Origin: Gnetum montanum
Taxonomy: Eukaryota; Streptophyta; Gnetopsida; Gnetales; Gnetaceae
Direction: 5' to 3'
NCBI GenBank assembly: GCA_015680685.1
Contig: MNCI01005255.1
Location: 1,204,720 to 1,268,719, forward strand
DNA: 64,000 nt
The notes beneath the pieces were generated by a model. That model searched no databases. It was not told the DNA's origin and saw only the letters and a program-made list of their open reading frames with translations. How positions within the stretch are numbered: position 1 is the first letter of the stretch; each line of letters opens with the position of its first letter. A program made the position numbers and the translations under genes. Shown here one piece after another: positions 47,256-59,539 of the stretch.

Positions 47256-48262
47256 CCAGGAACTACTTGAGTTCCACATTTTTGTAGTTGTAGTATTTTT
47301 TTCTCTATGTTGTGTCTTCCCACACTATGACATTAGTCCATTTCTTTTTCCAGGTAATAATCCCATACCTATCCACTATGTAATAAATGAAGCTTGTTCT
47401 CCTTGTAACTCGAGGATGAGTTTTTATTTAGTTGTGGGGGTATGATGAGACGCAATTCGCATAGGCCACGATATCGTATCCCCCCCAATATCGCGTCTTC
47501 CCCTACGATATCACATACATGATATCGTAGTGCGTCATAATTTCTATAAATAAGAGGTGGCTCTCCCTCATTTGACATCTCAGTTAGAAGTAGCAAAGCT
47601 CTGGCAGTTTGATCCCTCTAGAGGTAGATTTTTTCCCATGTCTGCCCGCAGTGTGGTGAATGTGATTGTACGGTGTCTTTGTTCGAGTGTGCCATACTTG
47701 GACACACACATGACTGGAAATAAAGATCAAGATTACTTCATCATTGCAGCATTTACTTTGTTATTTATTTATTTATTTAATGTTATTTACTCTTTTCTCC
47801 CTCTCACCCTTAAACTCCTAGAACGTGGAACGAGTACGACTTGATTACGAGCATTTAAGTGTGACTGCTTGGTAGCCCAGTGGTGTAGCTAGGATCTACG
47901 CTTGGTAGTCCCAGTGGTAGTCGTGCACAAGGTCCAAGATGTGTATGGTTGATCAAGGAATTGGTTGCTTGTCGCACTTAGGCTAGATTAGATTTTCTTA
48001 CCCTTTTCCTCCTAGCTTAGATTAGTTAATATTATTTTCCACTTCCTTCAAGAGTAGCATTATGTTAGAACACATCATACACCTCATCGGGACTAAACCA
48101 TACGTGACAAGTACAAGACTAGTCTAGGTGGGAAGACAGTGAACTGTGACCTAAGGATAACTGTCTAGGTGCCACAACTAGTCCGTCCGCAGAGTTTGAC
48201 TGGATCGCGCGTGCGACGCTCATTTCATATGGTTGAGTGTAGGGGTACCTTGCCACTCATCA
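47256..48262 (+). mobile_element. Family A 3' end and 3' LTR (47443-48262)
   Basis: 47256-47442 matches the 3' internal end of other copies (CTCGAGGATGAGTTTTTATT against the reverse complement near 51320) and ends in a purine tract GTTGTGGGGGTA. The LTR starts TGATGAGACGC at 47443 and ends GCCACTCATCA at 48262. It has degenerate GATATCGT palindromes (47470-47530) and TATA region TTCTATAAATAAGAGGTGG (about 47540). The left part of this element was lost to the B insertion. C integrase follows at 48263 (CTACCTTGTC), inside a C element. Confidence 0.8.
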
Positions 48263-49594
48263 CTACCTTGTCACTATGAAATCCCAACCCAATGAAGTAA
48301 AGAGGTAAATAAATCTTTCTTAAGAAAATACATTTGGAATGAACCATACCTTTATAGAATATGTAAAGATAATGTACCAAGAAGATGTATGGGTAAGGAT
48401 GAACAATAAGAAATTTTACATACATGTCATGATGACCTTGGAGGTGGACATTTTGATAGTAGACACACTACTATCAAAATCTTGCAAAGTGGGTTTGATT
48501 AACATTAACTATTTTAAGATACACATAAATATGTACATAAATGTGATAAATGCCAAGAAATAGAGGCCATAACTAAAAGAGAAGAAATGCCACTAAACCC
48601 AATTTTAACAAATGAACCATTTGATATGTGGTGTATAGAATTGTTAGGATCATTTCCACCATCTAATGGATGTCAATACATTTTGGTTTGTATAGACTAT
48701 GTTACTAAGTGGGTAGAAGCTAAAGCCAACCCAACAAATGATGTTAAAGCAATGGTAGCTTTTTTTAGAAAAAAATATTTTAATATGATTTGGAACTCCC
48801 CATGTAATCATAACAGATTAAGGAACCTATTTTGTAAATAGAATAATAGAAAAATTCCTTAAGTCTTGTGGAATTCAAAATACAATCGCTACTGCATATC
48901 ATCCTCAAACAAATGGTCAAGTAAAAAATGCAAATAGAATGATGTTAAAGATATTAACAAAAATCGTATGTGCTAAAAAGAAAGATTGGTTTAAAAAATT
49001 ACAAGATGCACTTTGGGCTTATAGAATTACATATAAACAAAGTTTAGGTTACTTGACCTATCAATTTATTTATGGCAAAAAATGTTTATTCACTGTAGAA
49101 ATCAAACACCAATCTTTATGATTAGCACAAGAATTGAATTTTGAAGAAGTAACAAATCATGATTTTAGAATGATTCAAATAAATGAACTTGATGAAATGA
49201 GGTTGAATGCCCTTGACAAGCAAAAGATTATAAAAAAGAAAATGAAGAGTCTACATAATAAGAACATTTTTAAGAAATATTTTACAATAGGTGATAAAGT
49301 TCTTTTGTATAATATGAGATTACATAAATTTCTAGGTAAGTTAACAACTTGGTGGGAAGGCCCTTATCTAGTGGTACAATCCTATAACAATGGAACTATT
49401 TTAATTTCACAAATTGATTATTCATCAACTACATTTATAGTCAATGGCCAAAGACTTAAGTTATATCATCAACATCACATTGAAGAATTAGGAGAGGATG
49501 AACTAGTAGAGCTAAGTGAATTGACTTGTACCCAAGATGATGAAGGAAATGAAACAAGTCAAATAGAAGTCCAAGCCATGGGTAGTAACCTTTA
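48263..49594 (+). pseudogene. Family C integrase, second copy
   Basis: Sequence resumes in mid integrase (matching 18160 onward). The core has FDMWCIELLGSFPPSNGCQY and ILVCIDYVTKWVEAKA (48605-48725; the first catalytic Asp reads Glu) with the 84-codon open stretch 48587-48841. Then comes LQDALWAYRITYKQSL (49000), and the C-terminal domain open over 153 codons (49134-49595) with YNMRLHKFLGKLTTWWEGPYL. It ends at TAG. Frame breaks near 48830-48940. Clearly the same gene as 18061-19459. Confidence 0.85.
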
Positions 49595-50360
49595 GCAAGC
49601 ACCTTATTTCATATTATAATATAATAAATAAATTATTTTAGTCTACAAATTTTACTTTGAAAAATTTAGAGAACAATAGAAAATTCTATTATTAGTTGGG
49701 AATTCAAAGAATTCATTAGCATCATGTTTGGAATGCAAGGGAGAAGGACAACTCCACCTACCTTGATATAGGTCTATTTACACCAAAATCCATTTAAGGG
49801 TGAGCCTTAGGATAATAAAGTAATAAATTACATTAATTAATTATTCTCTTTTTCCTTACAATATTCTTTAAGTTTCTAAGTTTCATGAATCATAGGAATA
49901 ATAACCAAGTTTGGATCTGGAGCATTTGTGAATGCTTCTAGTCACTACCTTCTTGATACGTCAATAAGGAGAAAAGGGTGTGTCATATTAGAATTAGTGA
50001 TAAAGGTGCCTTTAGCATGAGAAAATGTCATTAGCAATTAAGTGAGCCACCATCAAACACATTCAAAGAGAACTCTTTCCCTAATAGAAACCTCAATATT
50101 GAAGAAGGCCTCATTTGATTTTAAAAAAATACAATATAATTAAAAAGGTCTCATAAGAACCTTCAATCATGAGCGAGGCCAGCCTCCCACAAGAACCTTA
50201 TGGTTGGAGTGATGCTTATGGCTCATATTCTTTAGCATCTCTCAAGAACCTCCTTTCATAAGTAGAGTGTCTAAGGATGACATAATAATTTTTCATACTT
50301 ACTTTCTCTGATATCACCTTTTAGCTAGGGTATGACACTGGACTTGAAAAGTTTACTTAT
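49595..50360 (+). mobile_element. Family C spacer, left of nested A
   Basis: Matches 19460-20229 closely (for example AAATTATTTTAGTCTACAAA, GAACTCTTTCCC). It stops at TTTACTTAT (50360), where the nested A LTR starts. The copy resumes at 57692 with CTTATCTTTAGAGG. Confidence 0.85.
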
Positions 50361-51311
50361 TGATGACTGGTGAGGTACCCCTACACTCAACCATATGAAA
50401 TGAGCATAGCACACACGATCCAGTCGAACTCTACAGACTAAATGCCTACACGCCCCATGGAACACTTGGGGTTAATCATTCGTTGTCTTCCCAGAATTAC
50501 TTGTTGTTGTCTTGGTGTATGGTTAAGTAAGTCCAAGGTATATGATTTTTATATCTTTTATGTATTTTTCTCCTATGCTATGAGGTGAAGGGTTGAGAAA
50601 ACTAACTAACTCTAACTAATTTTCTAAGTCTAAATTAACTAGCGTCAGCATCCGTTCCCACTTACCGTACACACCCTGAACTATGCAACTGTGGCTACCA
50701 AACGCTAATCGTTACTACGATCACCACACGTAACGCACATGCTCAAAGTGGTCGTACTAAGGCACTTAACTAGCCTAAATGCGATGAGCAGCTGATTCCT
50801 TGACTAGATGTACACATCCATAGATGCTCGTAATCAAGTCGTACTCATCCCACGTTCTAGGAGTTGAGGGTGAGAGAGACTAATCGCAATGAGCAGCCAA
50901 TTCCTTGATTAGCCGTATACATTCGTCAATGCTCGTAATCAAGTTGTACTCATGCCACGCTAATGCAAGTAATAAATAATAGGTAAGAAATAACATGTAA
51001 TAAATCCTATTCCATGCACTGCAAGGTTTATGCCCAAAGCTCGTCTTTATTGCCGTACACAACTTGCATTTAGGTACAAAGCTGCTCGAATAAAGATCCA
51101 TTCACTTGGGGACTCCTACTGTGGGCACATGGAAAATATTCTATCTCTAGAGTGATCAAATTGCCAGAGTTTCCCTACTTTAAGCCTAGGATGGGGAATA
51201 AGGGAAGTGCCGCCTCTTATTTATGGGTTTGGCGGCAGACCGCGATATCATGTATGCGACATCGTAGGGGACGACACGATATCGCAACCCATGCAATATC
51301 ATGTCTCATCA
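50361..51311 (-). mobile_element. Nested A element, 3' LTR (951 bp)
   Basis: In + orientation from TGATGACTGGTGAGG to ATGTCTCATCA, followed inward by the polypurine tract (minus strand CATGGGGGTA, 51312-51321). About 90% identical by eye to its partner at 56679-57691. It contains a roughly 107-bp internal tandem duplication (about 50775-50990; the two units start GCGATGAGCAGC and GCAATGAGCAGC) and GATATCRT palindromes at 51240-51300. Preceded by the 5-bp duplication CTTAT (50356-50360). Confidence 0.9.
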
Positions 51312-53489
51312 TACCCCCATGACTGAATGAAAACTCGTCCTTGAGTTCCTTACAATAATATCAGGAAGGTATGAAATTATTGAGGGAAATGGAACTAATG
51401 GAATGACATGTGAACGGATCATTATTACAAGACTTGAAAAAATTGGTGTTCATGACAACAAGGGTGAACACCTTATTACAATGACATCAGGCCTCAATTG
51501 GCAGCTGAGAAAGATAGAGAGAAAGAAGTGTTGCTGCTGCCAAAACCAAGATTGCACCTTTCGTTGTCCATCCATAAGTGCACCATTGATCTTGCTCCTT
51601 GCATAGCTTCTGTAGCACTGCTCCATTCCATGTGTTTACTCCAGATCCAATCCGTTGTTGTATGATCGTCATATGCACACACAACACAATCTTATATTAG
51701 TAAGGGTAAATGAATCATCATGTAATTAATACCTTGCTTCGGTGTAGGTTCATTGGCTAGGTTGTGGTATGGCTAATACGGATTTGGGAAGATATTAATG
51801 AGGACTACCGAAGGTGTAGGGGTTAGGAAGAAAATCAAAAATTTTGAGGCTAGAAGAAAATTGAAAAAAGTAGGCCTCGTATCCCCATGACTAATCGCGA
51901 ACCTTAGGTAGCATTAAAATGGAGAAAGGAAAGGAGTAAGAAAGATAGATAAAAAGGGACAACTGAAAATAGCAGTGAAATGGATGTTAAGATGGTAATG
52001 AAAAAAATAATAATTAATTGCAAAATGTTAAGGGAATGAATTTAACTAATGCTCCAAATAGGAATGTCAGTGGGTCCTCCCCAAAGCAGGCTCATGCCCT
52101 TCATGCCTTGACAAACCCACATTCAAAGAGTCCATAGGCTCTGGAAATGTCCTTTGGAACAAGAGTTAATGTCTTAACCGTAAGAATTTACCAAAAAGAA
52201 AACAATGCATCAACCAAAATATATACACTAATGATACAACCGGAAATGAGGTGAACAATGAAAGAAGGGTGGAGAGAAGAGGATGGAATGGAATCCCAAG
52301 AACAAGGTGGTGTACAGCCCCTTGTGTGTGTTATGATTAAAGTGACTTGGAAAATCTCATTCCAACTCTAGCCTCAAACAAACCACTTCCAGTGACTTTG
52401 TATTAACACATTTGGCCGAACCATCCTCTTGAAGTAGCAAGAATGCATCTCCAAAAGCCACTACCATTCCGACCAAACAAAGGAGAGAATGAGAAGCGAG
52501 AAGGGCCTTAGTTAGAGGGAACACTTTTGGTTCCATAACCAATGCTTGTAGCCCAAGTTTATTTTATCTAAGGGGTGTACTTTGAATTCTCACTTTGTTT
52601 TTTTTTTTGTGTTTTGTGTTTTTATGCATGAGAATCACATCATGCAAAGACATCTTATTTTTATTGTCTCAACTTCCGATAGTTGGGTAACATCGGAATG
52701 GTAAGAAAATTCAAGAAGAAAACATCCAAGCACCCAAGAGAATGGCCAACACAAAAGCATTGAGTTCTCTTGAAGTCACACGCTTTGCAATCCTTGAGTC
52801 CTTTCTTAGTTTGAGAAATACCTAGTCACCAATTCATTAAAGTTCTTATTAGAAGGGGAATGTACATTTCCAAGCCAAGAGAGACCATAGAACTTGGTGG
52901 ATGGATGGATGAAGTGGTCTCATTGCCTACCATATCAAAAGAAACATACCTTAGTATCAACATTGTGAATTAAAGGTAAAAATCAAACATTAGCAATCAA
53001 TATGAAAATAGTTCATGCCATTATTCTGAACACTTATTGGGTGACAAACTTACAGGGTGGAACACACACACACACACAAAATGGAAAATGTATAACGATG
53101 TTGTAAAAAAAAAAAAACTAGAAAAGTTAAAGAAATTTGTAAAAAAAAAAAAGTGTAAGAAAAAAATGTTGTAAAAAAATGTGTAAAATAAAAATGTTAT
53201 AAAAGAAAAACTTAAAAGAATTGAGGGTCCCATATAGTTAGCAAAGGTGACCATCTCCCCCATGACTGAGTTGTAAGGGAGAGATCTGAAATAATGAGCG
53301 CCTGTTTGAATTTCTAAGAAGTGTCCAACTTCTTCCAATTGATGATCTTAGATTAAGGGGTGGAAGCTGGCGACGCTCATATTCCAATGTATCTATGCCT
53401 TCATTATTGGCATGGGTTTCTTCAGTTCGTTCCATGCATATTTTTTTGCTCCTTCTAGCTACTGTTAACCACGGGGTGTCTACTATTGA
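51312..53489 (-). mobile_element. Nested A non-coding interior; pol and ORF3 deleted
   Basis: No coding sequence of pol or ORF3 is here. 51850-53290 aligns with the A' spacer (27000-28740), and 51312-51500 with the A' 3' end (23634-23800). Compared with A', the RT, RNase H and integrase region (28830 to 31700) and the ORF3 region (23830 to 26750) are absent. The element must have relied on proteins from elsewhere. A CA microsatellite lies at 53065-53079 and A-rich tracts at 53105-53220. Confidence 0.75.
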
Positions 53490-54446
53490 TTATGTGGTTG
53501 CTACATACAAGCATCTTTGTTTCAATGTTTCAAGAGCACACCTGCTAGATGGAGGAGATGAGCATCCCTCCATGTCATCACATGATGAATCATTGTATGT
53601 GATGCATGAAACCTTCCTCTTCTTGATCTTTCCACAAATGTTTATCTTAGAAATTTCTAAGGAAAGATCGCGGATCCTAAGGCATGCGTCTACTATACTA
53701 AGCCATGCCCTTTCCATTATAATTGGGAAGTCCCCTTCATTGTTGTTGACTTCAATCACCAAGAAATTAGCTGGGTAAGACCAACCACACATAGTGGTAA
53801 TGATGTCCTCCACTAATCCCAAGGGAATGGTGATGGACTAGATTGCCAGCTCTTGTTGAATGTTGCTCTTCTTAAGTTGGGGCAGGTTCCAGGCGTGATA
53901 CATCTCTCATGAAATTAAGTTAACTCTAGAACCTAAGTCAAGAAGAGCCCTATGTGGTTCATTTATGGTGATCTGTAAATAGATTAAGGGACTTCTAGGA
54001 TTAGTTAGTTTCCTGGTCAGGTGGCCTACCTTGATCCAGTTAGTTACGATATGCGTTAACATAACCGTATGCGTTAAGCTTTGGTTTTGGATAGAAGGGT
54101 GCTCCGAAGTGTTAGATGGTAGAGGAGTGTACATGGCCTCCACCACTTGTTGTTGCGAGAGTTTGTCTAGGATTTTGATTCTGAGGTAGGATTTTCTCTT
54201 TTTACAGTTGTCAGAACCAGCAGTAGGTTGAATATTTACAGCTCTCGCAACCTGATGTTGCTGCGGTTGAGGAGGAAGTTTCCCTTGCATTGTTGAAGCA
54301 GAAGGTGTTATGGGAACTACTACTAGTGGAAGAGGTGCGGATGGATTAGGAGGATGGTGTGGGTATGGAGTGTTCCCCGGTGGAGAAGGAGTCTTTTTGA
54401 AGTACTCCTGAACTTGGTAGTGATAGTTGAGAGTTGAGTGACTCAT
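53490..54446 (-). pseudogene. Nested A retropepsin and gag tail
   Basis: The protease part of 54446-53907 ends ALLDLGSRVNLIS, the active-site loop. After a short break, GLVEDIITTMCGWSYPANFL, FPIIMERAWLSIVDA and LEISKINICGKIKKRK follow (53822-53490). The first half of the segment is the Pro/Gln-rich gag tail (NTPYPHHPPNPSAPLPL). Only one stop and one shift separate the two halves, so this is among the best kept family A proteases. A Cys/Ser-rich tail (SSPPSSRCALETLK) follows the protease. Confidence 0.8.
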
Positions 54447-54454
54447 AGAGTCAC

Positions 54455-56537
54455 TTGGAGAAATCAGCTACTGCACATAATATCCATAAGGGTCAGGCTA
54501 CTGGTAAGGGTACTGTTGTGTTGGCGGTGGCATCCCCCATGACTGTGGGGATTGCCACTACTGATGCTGTTCGATGGGCTGTGGGGGAGTTCCACTTGGA
54601 TAATACATTAGTGGTTGGTGGAACTGCCTTGGGTTACCTTGTGGATAAGGTAACCTTCGGGGTGTTTGCCATTGGTTGAGTCTTGGATTTAGTGCATACA
54701 CCCCAGACTCTTGTAGATGTGAGATAATGGGACAACATCCCTTAGGATGGTCATAGTGGCAGATCTCACATCCACTATCATTGTCCATGTCAGAATCTAC
54801 AGCCACATCAGAGTTAGTAAATTTTCCGTTACCCTTATTATGTGCAGGGCCTAAATCTTTCCACTTTTTCTTACTTTTTTCACTAATTTGTTCTACCTTA
54901 GACTCTTCTACAATTTTTAAGATAGTTTCAGTTTTAGAGTCTAAGGAACTCCATACGTCGTCTACCTTAGCCACTATTTCTGTTGTTAATTTCTAGATCG
55001 GAAAGGTTTTCTGCTTCACCAACTCTTCGAGTGGTGACTCATCCTCTTCAGCACAAAATTTCACTCCCTTTTTTCAAAGGGAGGGATTGTGGTTGTACTC
55101 TTCCACACTTTTCCTTTTGCGTAGCTCACCTTCTTCTTTTGCTACTTGCTCCAACAAGCTATGCACTTCATGGGCTCTAAGTTGTGAGAGTCTCCCTTGG
55201 CATAAGTTCCAAGGGTTCTTCTAGTTTCATGCCTTAGCCCATCCACGATGTGACAAAGTTGATCCCTCTGAGTGTACCCATGGCCCAGGCAATGATGTAA
55301 TAATGTGTAGTAGCAGGCCATGGAAGCATCCAAGGGTTCATGATGACCTTGCTTCCAGCCTTGGATTTGCTTATGCAAATTAGACACTCTAGAGTACGTT
55401 TGATACTTTTCGTTGAACAGTTCTAACATCGTACTCCACCTCCTAATGGTTTTCAGTTCTAAGGACCGGTACCAGCTCTCTGCTTCTTTGTTGAGTATCC
55501 TTGGGAACAACTAAAGTTTTTGCCACTCATTTTCTATATTCTGCAAGGCACAAGAATCATTCAATGCCTGTAAATGATTTTGTGGATCAGCATTGTATCC
55601 CCCTTCAAATCGTGGGATATTATTCATGTATAATCATTTGATCCGATGATCTTTCAAATGCCTTGTGGGAATCCTAACTACCTCCATTATGATCGTCTCT
55701 TTCATGATGCCTGTGATGCCTACGTTGTTCCCTACTCTCCCTACGTCCTTGCCCTTGTCCTCCCTTTCGGCTTTCCCATCGAGGTCTATCATCTTTCCTA
55801 TCTTTATCCTCACCTTTATGTTCATGATGGTTGTGCCCAGATCTGGAAGGAGAGGGTGAGTGATGTGAAGAAGGGAAAAAAGGAGAACCATTATCATGAC
55901 GATGTTTCTTGACTTCTCTTCAGCTGATACAGTCCTAATCGTGGTGACTATCTAAGTGCCCATCCTTAGCATGAGTGGTTGTTTCCCCTATGAACATTTT
56001 GTGTTCATGGGCATCATAACCATGATTAGGTATTGTTGATCGTATGTTCTGATACCCAACCTCCTCATCATCATTAAGAGGGGGAACATCATTTGCCAAA
56101 GAACCCATGATAAGGGGTTCCTCATCTCCTATTTCACTAAGGATGTGTGGGGCTTTGCCCTTTAGAAAAGTATGTTGACTCTCTTGCCTTAAGTCCCTCA
56201 TATGTAGGGCATCTATGGGATAATAATCCCTCATGTCAAAATCTTCCGCAACATATTCAGCAAATAGTTCTTGTATGTCAATTTGTGCCAAGGCACGGAA
56301 AAGCATGCGAGAGATTGATCGATCTGGGGTTAACACGATGTTAGCTTGCAAATCTCTCCATCACAGCAGTTCATCATGATGGAGGATAAAGGTGAAGTCT
56401 GGAATATACTCATCGGGATGAGTATAAACTATCTTGTATTGTTTAGGGCTTGGCTAATTTTGGTTATGTTTTTTATGTTGCCGACTGTCTCGTGTATGAT
56501 CCTTAGGTGGTGACTTGCTCTTATGAGAAGAAGGCAT
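54455..56537 (-). pseudogene. Nested A gag
   Basis: ATG at 56535-56537 (MPSSHKSKSPPKDHTRDS). Order: FTFILHHDELL (56400-56360) with TPDRSISRMLFRAL, an acidic stretch (open 56351-55935), a basic His/Arg/Gly-rich linker (55900-55690), the Retrotrans_gag core NIPRFEGGYNADPQNHLQAF and ILNKEAESWYRSLELKTIRR (open 55510-55142), a Glu/Lys helix, then a Cys/His cluster CEICHYDHPKGC at about 54770-54735 in an open stretch of 138 codons (54974-54558). Fewer stops than the other copies, consistent with a younger insertion. Confidence 0.85.
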
Positions 56538-56657
56538 TTTTATCGGTGTGCTAATTTACCGTTATATAAATTTTTCTTTTGATTAACCTGAATGTTTGTT
56601 AAGGCTCACAATGATGTGAGAGATATCCCTTATGCTCTATTCGGCCCACAAACACTT

Positions 56658-56677
56658 AGTCCTTGGAAATGGTGCCA
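56658..56677 (-). other. Primer binding site of nested A
   Basis: Minus strand TGGCACCATTTCCAAGGACT, one base inside the LTR end. Same position as the tRNA-Asp sites at 3641 and 11816, with further G-to-A and C-to-T changes. Confidence 0.7.
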
Positions 56678-56678
56678 A

Positions 56679-57691
56679 TGATGAGTGGCGAGGTACCTCT
56701 ACACTCAACCATACGAAACGAGCATAGCATGCGTGATCTGATTGAACTCTATACACTAAATGCCTACACGCCCCATGGAACACTTGGGGTTAATCATTCG
56801 TTATCTTCCCAGACTTACTTTTTGTTTTCACGGTGTATGGTTAAGTAAGTCCAAGGTATATGATTTTTTTATCTTTTATGTGTTTTTCTCCTATGCTATG
56901 AGGTGAAGGGTTGAGAAATCTAACTAACTCTAACTAATGTCCTAAGTCTAAATTAACTAGCATCAGCATCCGTTCCCACTTACCATACACACCCTGAACT
57001 ATGCAACTGTGGCTACCAAATGCTAATCGTTACTAGGATCACCACACGTAACGCACGTGCTCGAAGTGGTTGTACTGAGGCACTTAACTAGCCTAAACAT
57101 GATGAGCAGCCGATTCCTTGACTAGTCGTACACATCTGTAGATGCTCGTAATCAAGTCGTACTCATCCCGCGTTCTAGGAGTTGAGGGTGAGAGAGACTA
57201 ATCGCGATGAGTAGCCGATTCCTTGATTAGCCATACACATTCATCAATGCTCGTAATCAAGTCATACTCATGTTGCGCTAATGCAGGTAATAAATAATAG
57301 GCAAGAAATAACATGTAATAAATCCTATTTCATGCACTGCAAGGCTTATCCACAAAGCTCGTCTTTATTGCTATACACAACTTGCGTTCAGGTACAAAGC
57401 TGCTCGAATAAAGATCCGTTCACTTGGGGACTACTATTGTGGGTACATTGAAAATATTCTATCTCTGGAGTGATCAAACTACCAGAGTTTCCCTACTTTA
57501 AACCTAGGATGAGGAATAAGGGGAGTGTTGCCTCTTATTTTTAGATTTGACGACGGACCGTGATATTGCATATGCGACATCACAGGGGATGATGCAATAT
57601 CGCGTACGTGATATCGCATGGGATGTGATATCACGGCGGCCATGATATCTCGTATGCGATATTGCAGCCCATGCGATATCACGTCTCATCA
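56679..57691 (-). mobile_element. Nested A element, 5' LTR (1013 bp)
   Basis: In + orientation from TGATGAGTGGCGAGG to ACGTCTCATCA. It shares the internal tandem duplication (about 57092-57310) with its partner, so the duplication predates insertion. The U3 region 57545-57680 holds at least eight degenerate copies of the GCGATATCGC palindrome. Several show C-to-T changes (GCAATATCGC, GTGATATCGC). The TATA region CCTCTTATTTTTAG is eroded. The 5-bp duplication CTTAT (57692-57696) follows. Confidence 0.9.
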
Positions 57692-59539
57692 CTTATCTTT
57701 AGAGGCATTTTACTACTTCCTTTCATTTTTGACCACTTTACTTGACTTATTTTGTCCCTTGCCTCATGTTACTTCTTATCTTAAAGAGTATTGTGTATTC
57801 CTATTTTTGCTACTTTCTTTTTGATTATCTTGCATCTTTTTCTTTTTGAGCTACCATCTATTATGTCTAGTGGTACTTTAGTACTAGGATCTTGCATGTG
57901 TTTCCCATTATGCCCTCCATAGGTGTTAGTGGTTGAGATCCCTACTATGGTGGATCATTTTGGATCCTAATGTTTGCAAGGCCCAAGGCTACTAGCACAC
58001 TATACATAATAGCAGATTTATAAAACCCATGATAATTTTTTCTTTTTGGTATATCCACTTGCTTAGCCTACTTTTCAATTATTTATTCCATTTTTACTAA
58101 TCAACCTAGGTATGATACATATCCTAGTTTAATTAGTGTGGGGGAAGGGAAGATAACCAACTTTGAATCGAAAGGATAGTAGAATAAAATCAACATGGAA
58201 GTTGATCCAAGAGAAAGTTAGGGAATAAATTTGATGCAAGAAATGCATCTTGGATCCTTATAACATAGGAAAGGTCAAGACCTTGAGTTTGTAAGACATT
58301 TTTGCACCAAATGAAGAAAACCTTAGGAGGTGATGTTTTAGCCTAATTAATCCTAGGAATGGCCTTCCTAATAGATTTATATGTAGAATCTTACCCAAAT
58401 AATAAGAATTAATCTCAAAGAGTGAAAAAAAGAATAAAATTATGTACATTATTAAGTGAATAAAATCATTACATTAATATTGATTGGTATAGCATTTTGT
58501 GATTTGGATAAGTTATTCTATTGAGGGATATCAAGGCATCAATGTCTATAGAAGTTAGTGATAGAAATCTAAATTCCTTGGAATTGGTCATATTGAGAGA
58601 CATAGAGGGATCAATGTCTTGTTAAAAGAAAAATCAAGGTATACCAATTGTAACGATATGGTTCGATAAAGTGAGAGATAAAATTCAAGTTATCAAATTA
58701 ACTATTGATTTAACTGACTAAAAATCAAGATTTGAAATAAAGGAGGAATTAATTCATATAGATTGAATCAATATGAATCAAGGAAAAACAAATTCAATGA
58801 AATATTCTGCATCTAAATAGTACGACTTCAATATAATTAGATATGTTCATCAAACATATCAATTCATTTCTCTCAGATCAATAGAAATCAATAAGTTTGA
58901 AATTTTGCCAAGCATCTTGAGTGTTATAAACATGATTGTGATATAAATCAATATATTAGAGGCCTAAATATTTTATAAATTGATCTATATCAATTGATCT
59001 GTGAAAATCAACCCAAAAGTTTACGATCCATATCGAGGTCATAATGAACATCAATATAATTAAATTTGTAAAAACATAAAATAAAAAGTAATAGTAAAAC
59101 AATGTCTTTATTATAAAATCCATCACCTTGCAAGGTTAGATATCCATTGTTAGACAAATCGCCACACTAGTGTAGATTAGGGCATTCATTTGCAGAGTAT
59201 AGGGCCTTCATTTTTCTTGCATAAAAACCATAGAAGGGAGCAAAACAAGGAGTGGGCTCTGTACATCCATGTCAATCTCATTGTTCAACCCTCACCATTC
59301 TTCTAGGAGGGTAAGCCAAATTTACCTATCATAAATAATTTTTGCGAATTAAGGATGAAATGTTAATCTTGTTTTTCTCTTAGTGCATAGCTTTGTCCAT
59401 TATAAAATGGCCAAATAATCAAGAGTCGAGAAGCAGACTAAGGTAAGCATGGGGTTTACCAAGGAAATTATTGATAATTTTAATATGAAAAATACTTTAG
59501 TTGTATTATAGGCACTAAGGAGCAGATGCTTGAAAATCG
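57692..59539 (+). mobile_element. Family C spacer, right of nested A
   Basis: Continues the C text from CTTATCTTTAGAGG, parallel to 20225-21780. No gene recognised. The purine tract TAGTGTGGGGGAAGGGA (58134-58150) is the unexpanded form of the G-rich tract at 20669. Confidence 0.8.

Noticed and set aside
10897-48262. A single A element with LTRs at 10897-11814 and 47443-48262
   Set aside because: The two LTRs have different U3 types, and the flanking bases (TGAAG left, CTACC right) do not match. They come from different elements.
53021-53338. Phe-rich 105-codon minus-strand protein
   Set aside because: Produced by A-rich tracts read in antisense and a CA microsatellite. Low complexity.
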